Source: Candidatus Parcubacteria bacterium
GTDB taxonomy: Bacteria; Patescibacteriota; Minisyncoccia; Phycocordibacterales; Zambryskibacteraceae
Direction of reading: 5' to 3'
DNA length: 10,014 nt
Assembly: GCA_019661805.1 (NCBI GenBank)
Contig: JAIFWR010000018.1
Coordinates: 1 to 10,014, forward strand
Each line of letters opens with the position of its first letter. Within the stretch, counting starts at the first letter, position 1. Both the position numbers and the translations under genes were made by a program. Below, in pieces: positions 1-6,240 of this stretch. The notes below the pieces were generated by a model, which made no database searches, was not told the origin of the DNA, and was given only the letters and a program-made list of their open reading frames with translations.

Positions 1-2
1 CC

Positions 3-122
3 TGGCCCTTCACCAAGCAGGCGGACAATGCCCAGGCGACCTCGACGCTTCTGGAATTGTTCGGCGGCCTGTATACGAACGCATCCTCCACCCTCGCCTC
101 AACCACGGTGACCTCGCTCCTT
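3..122 (+). repeat. Repeat unit A1 of the fibre protein
   Basis: A 40-residue unit beginning WPFTK and containing ATSTLLE and NASSTLASTT. It aligns without gaps to 261-380 with roughly half the residues identical. It is a protein-level repeat; the DNA has diverged substantially. Confidence 0.65.
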
Positions 123-1394
123 TCAAACAACGCTACGGCCACAGATCTCTACGTGGGCAATCTCGCCTCCACCACCCAGCTTCGCGCCAATGTGGCAAAT
201 ATCGGGAACTTGACCGTAACCGCCTGCACGGGGTGCGGATCGGGCTCCATGACCTTCGCCTACCCCTTCGTGAAGCTTGCGACCGGCGAGAACGCGACCT
301 CCACCACGCTTGAGTTTAACAACGGCTTCGTCTCGACTGCCTCCTCGACGCTTGCGACCACCACCATTTCCAATATGACAATCGGCACCACGACGTCTTC
401 AAACGCCCTCTTTACCCTCCAGGGCATCATGGGCTACGATATGCTGCGCTTCGCCTCCTCGACCGGAACAACAGTGCTCTCCGTAACGCCCTTCGGCGGC
501 TTGGTGCAAAGGCTTTCCTCCACTACGGCTCTCGATATCCAAAACAACGCGGGCAACTCCGTCTTCAGCGTCGACACGACCCAGTCCTCGACCGGCGCGG
601 GCATAGACATCACCGCCGGGGCGAGCCAGTCGGGCAATCTCCTCAACATCTTCAAGAGCGACGGCGTCACGCCGTACGTGGCCGTCGACTCGACCGGAGG
701 CTTCCTCGTTACCGCCTCGACGACGCTCCAGTCCCTCTACGCGACTTCGCTCAATATCGGCTCGACCTCCGCCAACAACCTGGGCATCGTAAACATCAAT
801 ACCGCCCAGACGCTCAAGAAGAACGTCCTCTGGATCGCGGGCTCCGCCGCCGACGCCACGACGACGATGGTGATCACGAACAACGGCCTTGTCGGCTTCG
901 GCGCCACGACCAGCCCGACGGCACAGTTCTCGATCCATACCGCATCTTCCTCTCCGACCAACGGCTCGAGGCAATTCATCTTCTCGATCGGCTCCTCTTC
1001 GCCCAAGCTCTCGACCGGCGCCCAGAACGCCCCAGTCACATTATTCGCCATCGATACTTCGGGCAGAATCTATGCATCGAGCACCAGACCAACTCTTACA
1101 ACTTGTGGTACTAGCCCAACAATTCAAGGTACCGATAGCGATGGATTGATTACCCTCGGAACTTCCGCTCATACCGTCTGCGTCATGACTTTCAGCAGGA
1201 CGTGGGGCAATGCGCCTTTCTGTGTGGTAAGTGCCTCCGCCAAGAATGCCAAAACAGCCCGAGGAATTACCGCCGTAGCCAGCACCACCGCAACAACTTT
1301 GGCCATTGGCGCTTCAGCTACTACGTCAGCAACAGTGATGTATAACATAGCCGACATGCTGCTGTATTACCATTGTGTCGGCAATATAGAGTAA
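3..1394 (+). CDS. Large tail-fibre-like Ser/Thr-rich repeat surface protein, 5' end missing
   Basis: The frame is open from base 3, so the true start lies upstream. The TTG at 57 is not a credible start because it splits a repeat unit that begins at base 3. The visible 463 residues are Ser/Thr/Ala/Asn-rich with recurring 'ASSTLAxTT' segments. A unit starting WPFTK (base 3) recurs as YPFVK (base 261), 86 residues later. A 'GLVGFGATTSPTAQF' segment (about 886-930) resembles the 'GNVGIGTTSPxAxL' motif common in bacterial and phage tail-fibre-like trimeric proteins. The last ~110 residues (from about 1075) form a separate domain with several Cys residues and the pattern TLTTCGTSPTIQG...VCVMTF, which I recall as a C-terminal module of Parcubacteria surface proteins. 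This is likely an extracellular fibrous adhesin; its ligand is unknown. Base composition falls in the C-terminal part. No membrane anchor is visible in this fragment. Confidence 0.8.
   Translation, partial: WPFTKQADNAQATSTLLELFGGLYTNASSTLASTTVTSLLSNNATATDLYVGNLASTTQLRANVANIGNLTVTACTGCGSGSMTFAYPFVKLATGENATSTTLEFNNGFVSTASSTLATTTISNMTIGTTTSSNALFTLQGIMGYDMLRFASSTGTTVLSVTPFGGLVQRLSSTTALDIQNNAGNSVFSVDTTQSSTGAGIDITAGASQSGNLLNIFKSDGVTPYVAVDSTGGFLVTASTTLQSLYATSLNIGSTSANNLGIVNINTAQTLKKNVLWIAGSAADATTTMVITNNGLVGFGATTSPTAQFSIHTASSSPTNGSRQFIFSIGSSSPKLSTGAQNAPVTLFAIDTSGRIYASSTRPTLTTCGTSPTIQGTDSDGLITLGTSAHTVCVMTFSRTWGNAPFCVVSASAKNAKTARGITAVASTTATTLAIGASATTSATVMYNIADMLLYYHCVGNIE
261..380 (+). repeat. Repeat unit A2 of the fibre protein
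   Basis: The second copy of the 40-residue unit, beginning YPFVK and containing ATSTTLE and TASSTLATTT. It lies 258 bases (86 residues) after the first. The conserved positions are the PF, K, ATST, LE and ASSTLA.TT residues, as expected for stacked beta coils in a fibrous protein. Confidence 0.65.
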
Positions 1395-1403
1395 TGCTAT
1401 GAT
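1395..1403 (+). promoter_or_regulatory. Extended -10 promoter element (TGCTATGAT) for the gene at 1411
   Basis: TGC followed by TATGAT is an extended -10 element with five of six bases matching TATAAT. It ends 7 bases before ATG 1411. A TTGTGT at 1373-1378 could be a weak -35 with a long 19-base spacer. Initiation about 7 bases past the -10 would fall at or next to the ATG, giving a leaderless message. This favours 1411 over 1399 as the start. Confidence 0.4.
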
Positions 1404-1410
1404 TAACGCA

Positions 1411-2253
1411 ATGAAAAAATTCTTCTCGGTGGCGGGCATTGCGGCTTTTGCACTCTTTCCGAACCTCCTCCTTGCCCAGGAAGAGGCAACGCCGGAGCCC
1501 CTTACTGCGCCCGTTTCCGTCCCAGAATCCGTCCCTCCCATAGAAGAAGCACCCGCTCCGCTCGAAACATCTGCCCCGGTTCAAGAAAGCACCTCGACCC
1601 AGCAGACAATCCCCTCGGACGCTCTTGAGGCAACAGAGAACCCGCAGGAGCAGGATACTCTCGAAGAGGCAATCGAGGTCATCGATGACTCTACGGCAGA
1701 GATGGAAGCGGAGACTGCTTCCACAACCGAGGAGGTGATCGAAGTCATCGAGGAGGCGACGACGACGCCCGTAGCGGAACTGCCGGCCGAGATCCTCGAG
1801 CCGGAGAAGGAGTACTCCTTCGAGATAAGCGGTGCTGCCATCGCGGCCGATGCAAGCCCGGAGTGGAGCGAGCCTCTCCTAGAGGCCGCGCCGGAAGGCG
1901 AGGAGATTACCGAGGTCCCCGCGCTCGATACGGATACCCCCCACATCCTTACTGTCGCGGGCGAATGCGATACGCCGTACTACGTCATCCTCATTTACCA
2001 GAACCAGGAGGACTACAATGCGAACCCTTCCTCTTATATCTTCAACCGCGCTTTCCCGTGTGAGAACGGGCGCTACTCCTACGACGTGAAGGAGCTCCCC
2101 TTCAGCCTGGAGTCGGGCATCTTCTACCTGATGGTGGCTGGCCAGGGGGACAAGGGTCCCTGGAAGCCGATCACCGCGCTTACCCCGATCGGGGTGACGG
2201 TGAAGACCATTATTCCTTCAGCCACATCTACCCACAATGAATCCGCCCAATAA
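1411..2253 (+). CDS. Secreted acidic Pro/Glu-rich protein with a C-terminal beta-rich domain
   Basis: I chose ATG 1411 over the in-frame ATG 1399, which would add four residues. It gives a standard MKK signal peptide, and an extended -10 motif overlaps the upstream ATG. The product has 280 residues. Residues 1-22 are a signal peptide ending LLLAQ. Residues 23-135 are low-complexity, rich in Glu, Pro, Thr and Ser (EEVIEVIEEATTTP), and probably an extended spacer. Residues about 175-268 form a compact beta-rich domain containing GECDTPYYVILIYQNQEDY and AFPCENGRYSY. Its two cysteines, C186 and C217, could form a disulfide. I recall similar C-terminal domains in uncharacterised Parcubacteria proteins, but know no function. 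There is no C-terminal anchor. The end overlaps the next gene by 17 bases, suggesting coupled translation. Confidence 0.85.
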   Translation: MKKFFSVAGIAAFALFPNLLLAQEEATPEPLTAPVSVPESVPPIEEAPAPLETSAPVQESTSTQQTIPSDALEATENPQEQDTLEEAIEVIDDSTAEMEAETASTTEEVIEVIEEATTTPVAELPAEILEPEKEYSFEISGAAIAADASPEWSEPLLEAAPEGEEITEVPALDTDTPHILTVAGECDTPYYVILIYQNQEDYNANPSSYIFNRAFPCENGRYSYDVKELPFSLESGIFYLMVAGQGDKGPWKPITALTPIGVTVKTIIPSATSTHNESAQ

Positions 2254-2632
2254 AAGTAAGATTCTCATCCTCGTCGCCCTGCTCATTGTCCTCGGCAGCT
2301 TCCTCGCGTACCGCGAATCACGCGATATCCCAGCTGACTCTTCCAAGTGGCAGGCGGTCTTCCTTGAGGACGGGCAGGTCTACTTCGGCAAGCTTTCCTC
2401 ATATAACAGCCGATTCGCGCTCCTCGACCAGGTCTACTACCTCAAGATTTCCGGCGGGCTCCAGCAAGGAAGCGCGGGCGATCCGGCAGGCCAGCTCAAT
2501 TTGATCAAGCTCGGCGGCGAGGCGCACGGCCCGGAGGGCCGGATGTACGTGGCGAAAGACAAAATCCTTTTCATCGAGAACCTCAAGGGTGATTCGCGGG
2601 TCGTGCAAGCGATCACGAATAACGCCAGGTAA
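2237..2632 (+). CDS. Small single-pass membrane protein, conserved Patescibacteria type, unknown function
   Basis: A 131-residue product. Residues 7-25 are a hydrophobic helix (ILILVALLIVLGSF), followed by a short linker and an outward-facing domain. That domain carries WQAVFLEDGQVYFGKL (38-53), a VYYLK segment (66-70), a Gln/Gly-rich loop, LIKLGGEAHGPEGRM (89-103) and ILFIENLKGDS (110-120). The VYFGKL, HGPE and ENLK signatures match a small protein family I recall from many Parcubacteria genomes, with no assigned role. The start overlaps the end of the preceding gene by 17 bases, and the stop TAA directly abuts the next ATG. I see no Shine-Dalgarno sequence, so translation is probably coupled. 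Confidence 0.8.
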   Translation: MNPPNKSKILILVALLIVLGSFLAYRESRDIPADSSKWQAVFLEDGQVYFGKLSSYNSRFALLDQVYYLKISGGLQQGSAGDPAGQLNLIKLGGEAHGPEGRMYVAKDKILFIENLKGDSRVVQAITNNAR

Positions 2633-4294
2633 ATGATCCGCTTCTTCGCCTACAAAAAGACTCGAGCCGGAGTGCTGTCCCTGGCTTTAGGCGCGGCTAT
2701 GGCTTCGAGCCTTATCTTCCCCGGGAGGGCGGAAGCCGTTATAACCCCGCCGACGTTTATCCAGGAAGCTGAAACTACCTGGGCTCTCACTACTCCCAAG
2801 ACTACCGCGAACTTTGACGTTCAATCAGGAGACGTGCTCGTGGCCTTTTCAGTCAGCGAAACAGCAGAAAACTACGTCGTGAACGACCCTCCAACAGGGA
2901 CCTTGGCTATAACCTGGTCTTTAAAGCAATCCTATACCGTTACGGCTTTTACTGAAGTAAAAATTTGGACAGGCACGGTGGCCGCCACTCAATCGGGCGT
3001 CAATGTTACATTCACCTGTACAGGGTGCGATGGCTCTTTCGGACGTTTTGGTGGAAATGTATTAACCTTCCGCGGCAGCGACGGCATAGGCATTACCAAC
3101 AAGGCCCAATACGTCAGCGCGAGCCAGCCCTCAGTGACTCTCACGGGAGTCTCGGATCATAGCGCAATCGTCATGGTCAATGGCGATTGGGTCGCCATCG
3201 AGAACACGGCACCAATCTACGACACGGCCCAGGCAGGTTCTTTTACTGAGACGTCGTACTCCTTCACTAGCGGCGTCTACGCCGTCGAAGGAGGCTATTA
3301 TGCGGATGCGGGAACGGCTGGCAATAAAACCATAGGTATCACCGCTCCAAGCGCGATGAAGTGGTCCATTGTGGGAGTTGAGGTGAAGGGGATTACTGCT
3401 GCGTCAACCCATGTAAAAATCCGCGGCGGGGTAAGGCTCCGCAACAGAGGCAGCTCAAATTCAACAGCCACCTTTACCACATCGGGCAACCAAAGCTGGC
3501 CCGTGCCTGCCGGCGTAACAAGCATTACGGTAAAATCCTGGGGTGCGGGTGGAGGAGGAGGAGCGAAGGCCGGCGGCGGCGGCGGATTCGCCCGAGCTAC
3601 GGTGGTAGTAACCCCGCTTGAAAGCTTGACCGTATACGTTGGAGGCAAGGGACTTTCGGGTTCTGGCGGCACGGGCGGTAGCGGCGGCGGTTATAGCGCT
3701 GTCAGCCGCGGCACTATTCCCAGCGGTACTACGCTCGTGCAAGCCGGCGGCGGCGGAGGTGGTGGTGGTTCGAGCGTTAGCGAAGGCGGCGCCGGCGGCG
3801 CCGGTGGAGGCACGAGTGGTGTAACCGGAACAAATAGCTTGGGCGGAGCGACGGGCGGCGGCGGCGGTACTGGAAGCGGTGGTACGGCTGGAACGGCAAG
3901 AGGCACAGCTGGTACTGCAAACCAAGGCGGCGCCGGAGGAGACGGAACTGCTGGGTCGGGTACCGGGAGTGCGGGCGGCGCTAATGGCGGCGGCGCGAGT
4001 GGAGCTGCAGGAGGCACTGCCGGCGGCGGCGGAGCTGGCGGTGGCCGATTCGGCGGCGGTGGTGGTGGAGCGGGTTCCGGCGGCGGCGGCGGAGGTGGCG
4101 GAGGCAGCGACTTGGTAACTGGAAGCGGTACCGTGGAAACCGCCGGCTCCGGCACTACGCCCGGCAATAATACCGATACCGACTATACGGGCAGCGTAGG
4201 CGCGGGCGGAGCCGTAACCACCAACGGCAATGACGGCTACGTTGTCATTAGTTATACGAGTGTCAGTACGCAGCCTCCAGTAAAATTTAGATAA
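2633..4294 (+). CDS. Secreted beta-sandwich protein with a long glycine-rich domain
   Basis: The ATG directly follows the upstream stop. The product has 553 residues. A signal peptide (1-35) ends in GRAEA. Residues about 38-252 look like a beta-sandwich of the type seen in bacterial and phage surface proteins ([29 protein letters not shown]), with a CTGC motif at 129-132. Residues about 278-545 match the glycine-rich domain family related to the glycine-rich region of ALK/LTK receptors. That domain starts [15 protein letters not shown], then [13 protein letters not shown], then [16 protein letters not shown] and [10 protein letters not shown]. It has a tract of about 150 mostly Gly/Ala/Ser/Thr residues and closes with DGYVVISYT. 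Such domains can form stacked polyglycine II helices (family knowledge). Probable role: surface adhesin or fibre; ligand unknown. The N-terminal half uses more AT-rich codons than the neighbouring genes. Confidence 0.8.
   Translation: MIRFFAYKKTRAGVLSLALGAAMASSLIFPGRAEAVITPPTFIQEAETTWALTTPKTTANFDVQSGDVLVAFSVSETAENYVVNDPPTGTLAITWSLKQSYTVTAFTEVKIWTGTVAATQSGVNVTFTCTGCDGSFGRFGGNVLTFRGSDGIGITNKAQYVSASQPSVTLTGVSDHSAIVMVNGDWVAIENTAPIYDTAQAGSFTETSYSFTSGVYAVEGGYYADAGTAGNKTIGITAPSAMKWSIVGVEVKGITAASTHVKIRGGVRLRNRGSSNSTATFTTSGNQSWPVPAGVTSITVKSWGAGGGGGAKAGGGGGFARATVVVTPLESLTVYVGGKGLSGSGGTGGSGGGYSAVSRGTIPSGTTLVQAGGGGGGGGSSVSEGGAGGAGGGTSGVTGTNSLGGATGGGGGTGSGGTAGTARGTAGTANQGGAGGDGTAGSGTGSAGGANGGGASGAAGGTAGGGGAGGGRFGGGGGGAGSGGGGGGGGGSDLVTGSGTVETAGSGTTPGNNTDTDYTGSVGAGGAVTTNGNDGYVVISYTSVSTQPPVKFR
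3540..4110 (+). repeat. Glycine-codon-rich low-complexity tract
   Basis: Dense in-frame GGN codons, with runs of up to nine or so consecutive glycines broken by Ala, Ser, Thr and a few aromatic or charged residues. Codons are mixed (GGC, GGT, GGA, GGG), so this is a protein-level repeat and not a pure DNA microsatellite. Its complement produces long proline-rich and Ala/Ser-rich open frames on the - strand, which are shadows. Confidence 0.85.
4281..4286 (+). promoter_or_regulatory. Weak -10-like hexamer (TAAAAT) before the gene at 4297
   Basis: TAAAAT matches TATAAT at five of six positions and ends 10 bases before ATG 4297. It has no TGN extension and no recognisable -35. It lies in the last codons of the upstream gene, and the 2-base gap between the genes is equally consistent with read-through transcription. 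Confidence 0.15.
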
Positions 4295-4296
4295 CC

Positions 4297-4841
4297 ATGA
4301 GTTCACAAAAAGCATATGCCATAGTGGGCGCAGGCATTATACTTTTCGCTGGCTACTTCCTCTTCTTTAAAGATCATCCCGGAAGCGAAAAAGCATTCGT
4401 CTTCGACAATTTCCACGGCAGTGCGGCCGTGAGCCCGCATTTCTCCTTCCGCTACCCCGGGAACTGGCACCACGACGGCCAGTACTTCAGTCCCCAATCT
4501 ACAGTGCCACGGCGTCTGCCTACTTCGACCTCGTGAAGGCAGATATCTTCGACCAGACGGCGCTCAAGTACCAGATCGACGCCTCCGCGCGGCGCGCCCC
4601 CGACGCGAGCGTAGAGATAGGCGGCCGCCCGTTCAAGAAATACGACCTTACCGATTACGGTTCCTACGGCGGCGAGAGTGCCGGCAGGGTGATCGTCTAC
4701 GTCGGGCCGGAGATAATGGTAGGAGGGGTGGCCTACCTCATCGTCTTCCACTGGGAGGAGAGGCCGCTTACAGAATCCCTTTCCGGCAATGACCCCGCCC
4801 TTTTTGAGAGCATGGTCCAGAGCCTCACCTTCCTTCCATGA
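4297..4841 (+). pseudogene. Small membrane-anchored extracellular protein, split by an apparent one-base deletion
   Basis: Two open frames join into one sensible protein. The first part (from ATG 4297) has a membrane helix at residues 6-24 and a domain ending FSFRYPGNWHHDGQYFSP. It then loses sense and stops at 4536. The second frame reads IYSATASAYFDLVKADIFDQ from 4497 and continues to 4841 with GRPFKKYDLTDYGSYGG, GRVIVYVGPEI and YLIVFHWEERPL. Adding one C to the CCCC run at 4492-4495 restores a continuous protein of about 181 residues through SPPIYSATA. I recall intact Parcubacteria proteins of this architecture (RYP.NW...G.YFSP...YFDL..AD.FDQT.LKYQID), function unknown. Cause: sequencing error or a true loss-of-function mutation; the sequence alone cannot say. 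The second part has a GTG at 4533 but no ribosome-binding site there. The end overlaps the next gene as ATGA, so the original was probably co-translated with it. Confidence 0.75.
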
Positions 4842-5809
4842 CCAAGAAAGTGCTCCTTATTTCCCACGGCGCCCTTATCCTCGTCATTATCGTTCTTCTT
4901 CTCCGCATCGGCATTGTCCCGGCCGCTCCGGCCCGGGCCTCCCGCGACTACAGTAACGAATACAAGTTCACGAACCCCATCCTCGATTACGAGAATCCGA
5001 AGATGTCCTCCGTTTCGCTGTTTTCCGAGAGCGTCGAGAGCAAGGTACATGACCTGAAGAAGAGATACGGTCTCGACTTCGCTTCCGTCTACTTCCGCGA
5101 CCTCGACGACGGCCAATGGATCGGCGTGAACGAAAAGGAAGCCCTCGCCTCGGCGAGCCTCGTGAAGCTGCCCATCCTCATTTCCCTCCTTAAGGATGCG
5201 GAAACTCGCCCCGGCTTCCTCGAACAGAGGGTGGCCGTTACGGCAGCCGACGCGGGAGCTGACTTGAGACAGAACATCAAGCCGGACCGTCCAGTCATGC
5301 CGGGCGAAACCTACACGCTCGGCGAGCTCGCCGAAAGGATGATCGTCGAGTCCGACAATGTGGCGGCGGCCGCGATCATTCGGGCTACCGACGAGAACCG
5401 GGAGCAGATCTACAGGGCGGTCGGCGTCAAGTTCCACGATGAGGAAGACGAGGTCATGGTCAACGTCAAGAACTACGCGGGCTTCTTCCGCGTCCTCTTC
5501 AACGCGACGTATCTTTCCCGCGAGAATTCCGAGAAAGCGCTCGGTATCCTCTCAAAGGTGAAGTTTACCCAAGGCATCGTGGCCGGAGTTCCGGCGGGAA
5601 CGCCGGTCGCTCATAAGTTCGGCGAGCGGAGCGTCACGATCAACGGCCTCGAGGGCCAAACCCAGCTCCACGATTGCGGCATCGTCTATTACCCCGAGAA
5701 TCCGTACCTTCTCTGTATCATGACCCGCGGCAACAATTTCGATAATCAGGAGAAATTTATCGCGGAGGTATCGCGCTATTTCTACGCCGAGGTGAGAAAG
5801 TCGCTCTGA
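4838..5809 (+). CDS. Membrane-anchored serine hydrolase of the class A beta-lactamase fold
   Basis: 323 residues. A hydrophobic helix at residues 5-22 with no clear cleavage site puts the catalytic domain outside the membrane. Motifs of the penicillin-recognising serine enzymes are present: S107-L-V-K110 (SxxK nucleophile and base), S172-D173-N174 (SDN loop), and K260-F261-G262 in place of the usual K[TS]G. HDCGIVYYPEN (278-288) fits the C-terminal strand region. The ExxLN omega-loop signature with the deacylating Glu of true class A beta-lactamases is not visible; the region holds an acidic DEEDE stretch (201-205). Expected activity: acyl-enzyme chemistry on a peptidoglycan-like or ester/amide substrate, more likely a D,D-peptidase-like or other serine hydrolase than a drug-resistance enzyme. 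The ATG overlaps the preceding stop (ATGA). It ends with TGA, and a 52-base gap follows. Confidence 0.88.
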   Translation: MTKKVLLISHGALILVIIVLLLRIGIVPAAPARASRDYSNEYKFTNPILDYENPKMSSVSLFSESVESKVHDLKKRYGLDFASVYFRDLDDGQWIGVNEKEALASASLVKLPILISLLKDAETRPGFLEQRVAVTAADAGADLRQNIKPDRPVMPGETYTLGELAERMIVESDNVAAAAIIRATDENREQIYRAVGVKFHDEEDEVMVNVKNYAGFFRVLFNATYLSRENSEKALGILSKVKFTQGIVAGVPAGTPVAHKFGERSVTINGLEGQTQLHDCGIVYYPENPYLLCIMTRGNNFDNQEKFIAEVSRYFYAEVRKSL

Positions 5810-5861
5810 TCCAGGGCCGTCCACAGGAAGGGCCATTTCAAGCATGATATAATCTCGGCAT
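5810..5861 (+). other. Only real intergenic gap (52 bases)
   Basis: Contains the extended -10 at 5845-5853. A 7-base inverted repeat GGAAGGG (5826-5832) / CCCTTCC (5875-5881) spans the promoter and the start codon with a 42-base loop. I see no T-run or stable stem that would qualify as an intrinsic terminator for the upstream gene, so transcription from upstream may continue through. Confidence 0.5.
5845..5853 (+). promoter_or_regulatory. Extended -10 promoter (TGATATAAT) for the gene at 5862
   Basis: A perfect TGN plus TATAAT in the only real intergenic gap (5810-5861). It ends 8 bases before ATG 5862, with no Shine-Dalgarno sequence between. A -35 is not recognisable at 16-19 bases upstream, which an extended -10 can tolerate. 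Initiation at the usual distance would fall at or within about two bases of the ATG, so the message is probably leaderless. It would drive the 5862-10014 gene cluster. Confidence 0.6.
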
Positions 5862-6236
5862 ATGGAGCATGCTTCCCTTCCGAAAAAGTTCAAACTCGTG
5901 ATCGCAGCCGTGATCTGCCTGGCCCTCGGCGCATTCATCCTCACCGGCTTCCTCTGGATGAGGCTCCAGGACGTCGAGACGAAGGTGGCCGGGACTGATT
6001 CCGAGACGTCCCAGATCGTTGGGGCCGTAGGGGAGCATCTTCTCCTCCCAGAGGGCGAGGAGCCAGAGCTTTTGACCGTTTCCGATTTGAGCCAGGTAGC
6101 GGGCCAGCCTTTCTTCGCGAACGCCCTCGTCGGCGACAAGGTCCTCGTCTACAAGCAGGCTTCCAAGGCCGTGCTATGGCGCCCGTCGGAGAAGAAGGTC
6201 ATCGAGGTCTACCCCATCAACCTCTCGGCCCAGTAA
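5862..6236 (+). CDS. Small single-pass membrane protein, conserved Patescibacteria type, unknown function
   Basis: 124 residues. A membrane helix spans residues 11-33 (KLVIAAVICLALGAFILTGF) and is followed by a possible short helical stretch (RLQDVETKV). The extracellular part contains the segments VGEHLLLPEGEEPELLTVSD, GQPFFANALVGDKVLVY and WRPSEKKVIEVYPIN. The PEGE.P...TV.D and GQPFF.NA..GDKVL.Y signatures match a short protein family that I remember as widespread in Parcubacteria and without assigned function. The start is set by the promoter ending 8 bases upstream. The stop lies 4 bases before the dockerin gene, so it probably leads that operon. Confidence 0.8.
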   Translation: MEHASLPKKFKLVIAAVICLALGAFILTGFLWMRLQDVETKVAGTDSETSQIVGAVGEHLLLPEGEEPELLTVSDLSQVAGQPFFANALVGDKVLVYKQASKAVLWRPSEKKVIEVYPINLSAQ

Positions 6237-6240
6237 TTCC

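Noticed and set aside
57..59. TTG as the start of the first gene
   Set aside because: The frame is open to the window edge and the repeat unit begins at base 3, so the gene starts outside the window.
3..380. CRISPR-like or tandem DNA repeat from the ASSTLA units
   Set aside because: The units are diverged in DNA, in frame, unequal in spacing and clearly part of a coding region.
399..974. A 191-codon - strand open frame
   Set aside because: An Arg/Gly/Glu-rich shadow of the fibre gene; the + strand frame shows clear repeats and known motifs.
3461..4315. Long - strand open frames, one Ala/Ser-rich (284 codons) and one Pro-rich (158 codons)
   Set aside because: They are complements of the GGN-rich tract on the + strand, have extreme composition, no signal or domain, and no ribosome-binding site.
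4489..4500. Programmed -1 frameshift at the CCCC run
   Set aside because: The site T CCC CAA is a poor slippery sequence, I see no convincing downstream stem, and simple loss of a C explains it. Kept only as a remote alternative.
4838..5809. Antibiotic-resistance beta-lactamase
   Set aside because: The third motif is KFG, the omega-loop Glu signature is missing, and the context is a chromosomal surface-protein locus without mobile elements.
5826..5881. Inverted repeat GGAAGGG / CCCTTCC as an operator or terminator
   Set aside because: Only 7 bases with a 42-base loop and no T-run; the left arm would not be in the transcript from the proposed promoter. Could arise by chance.
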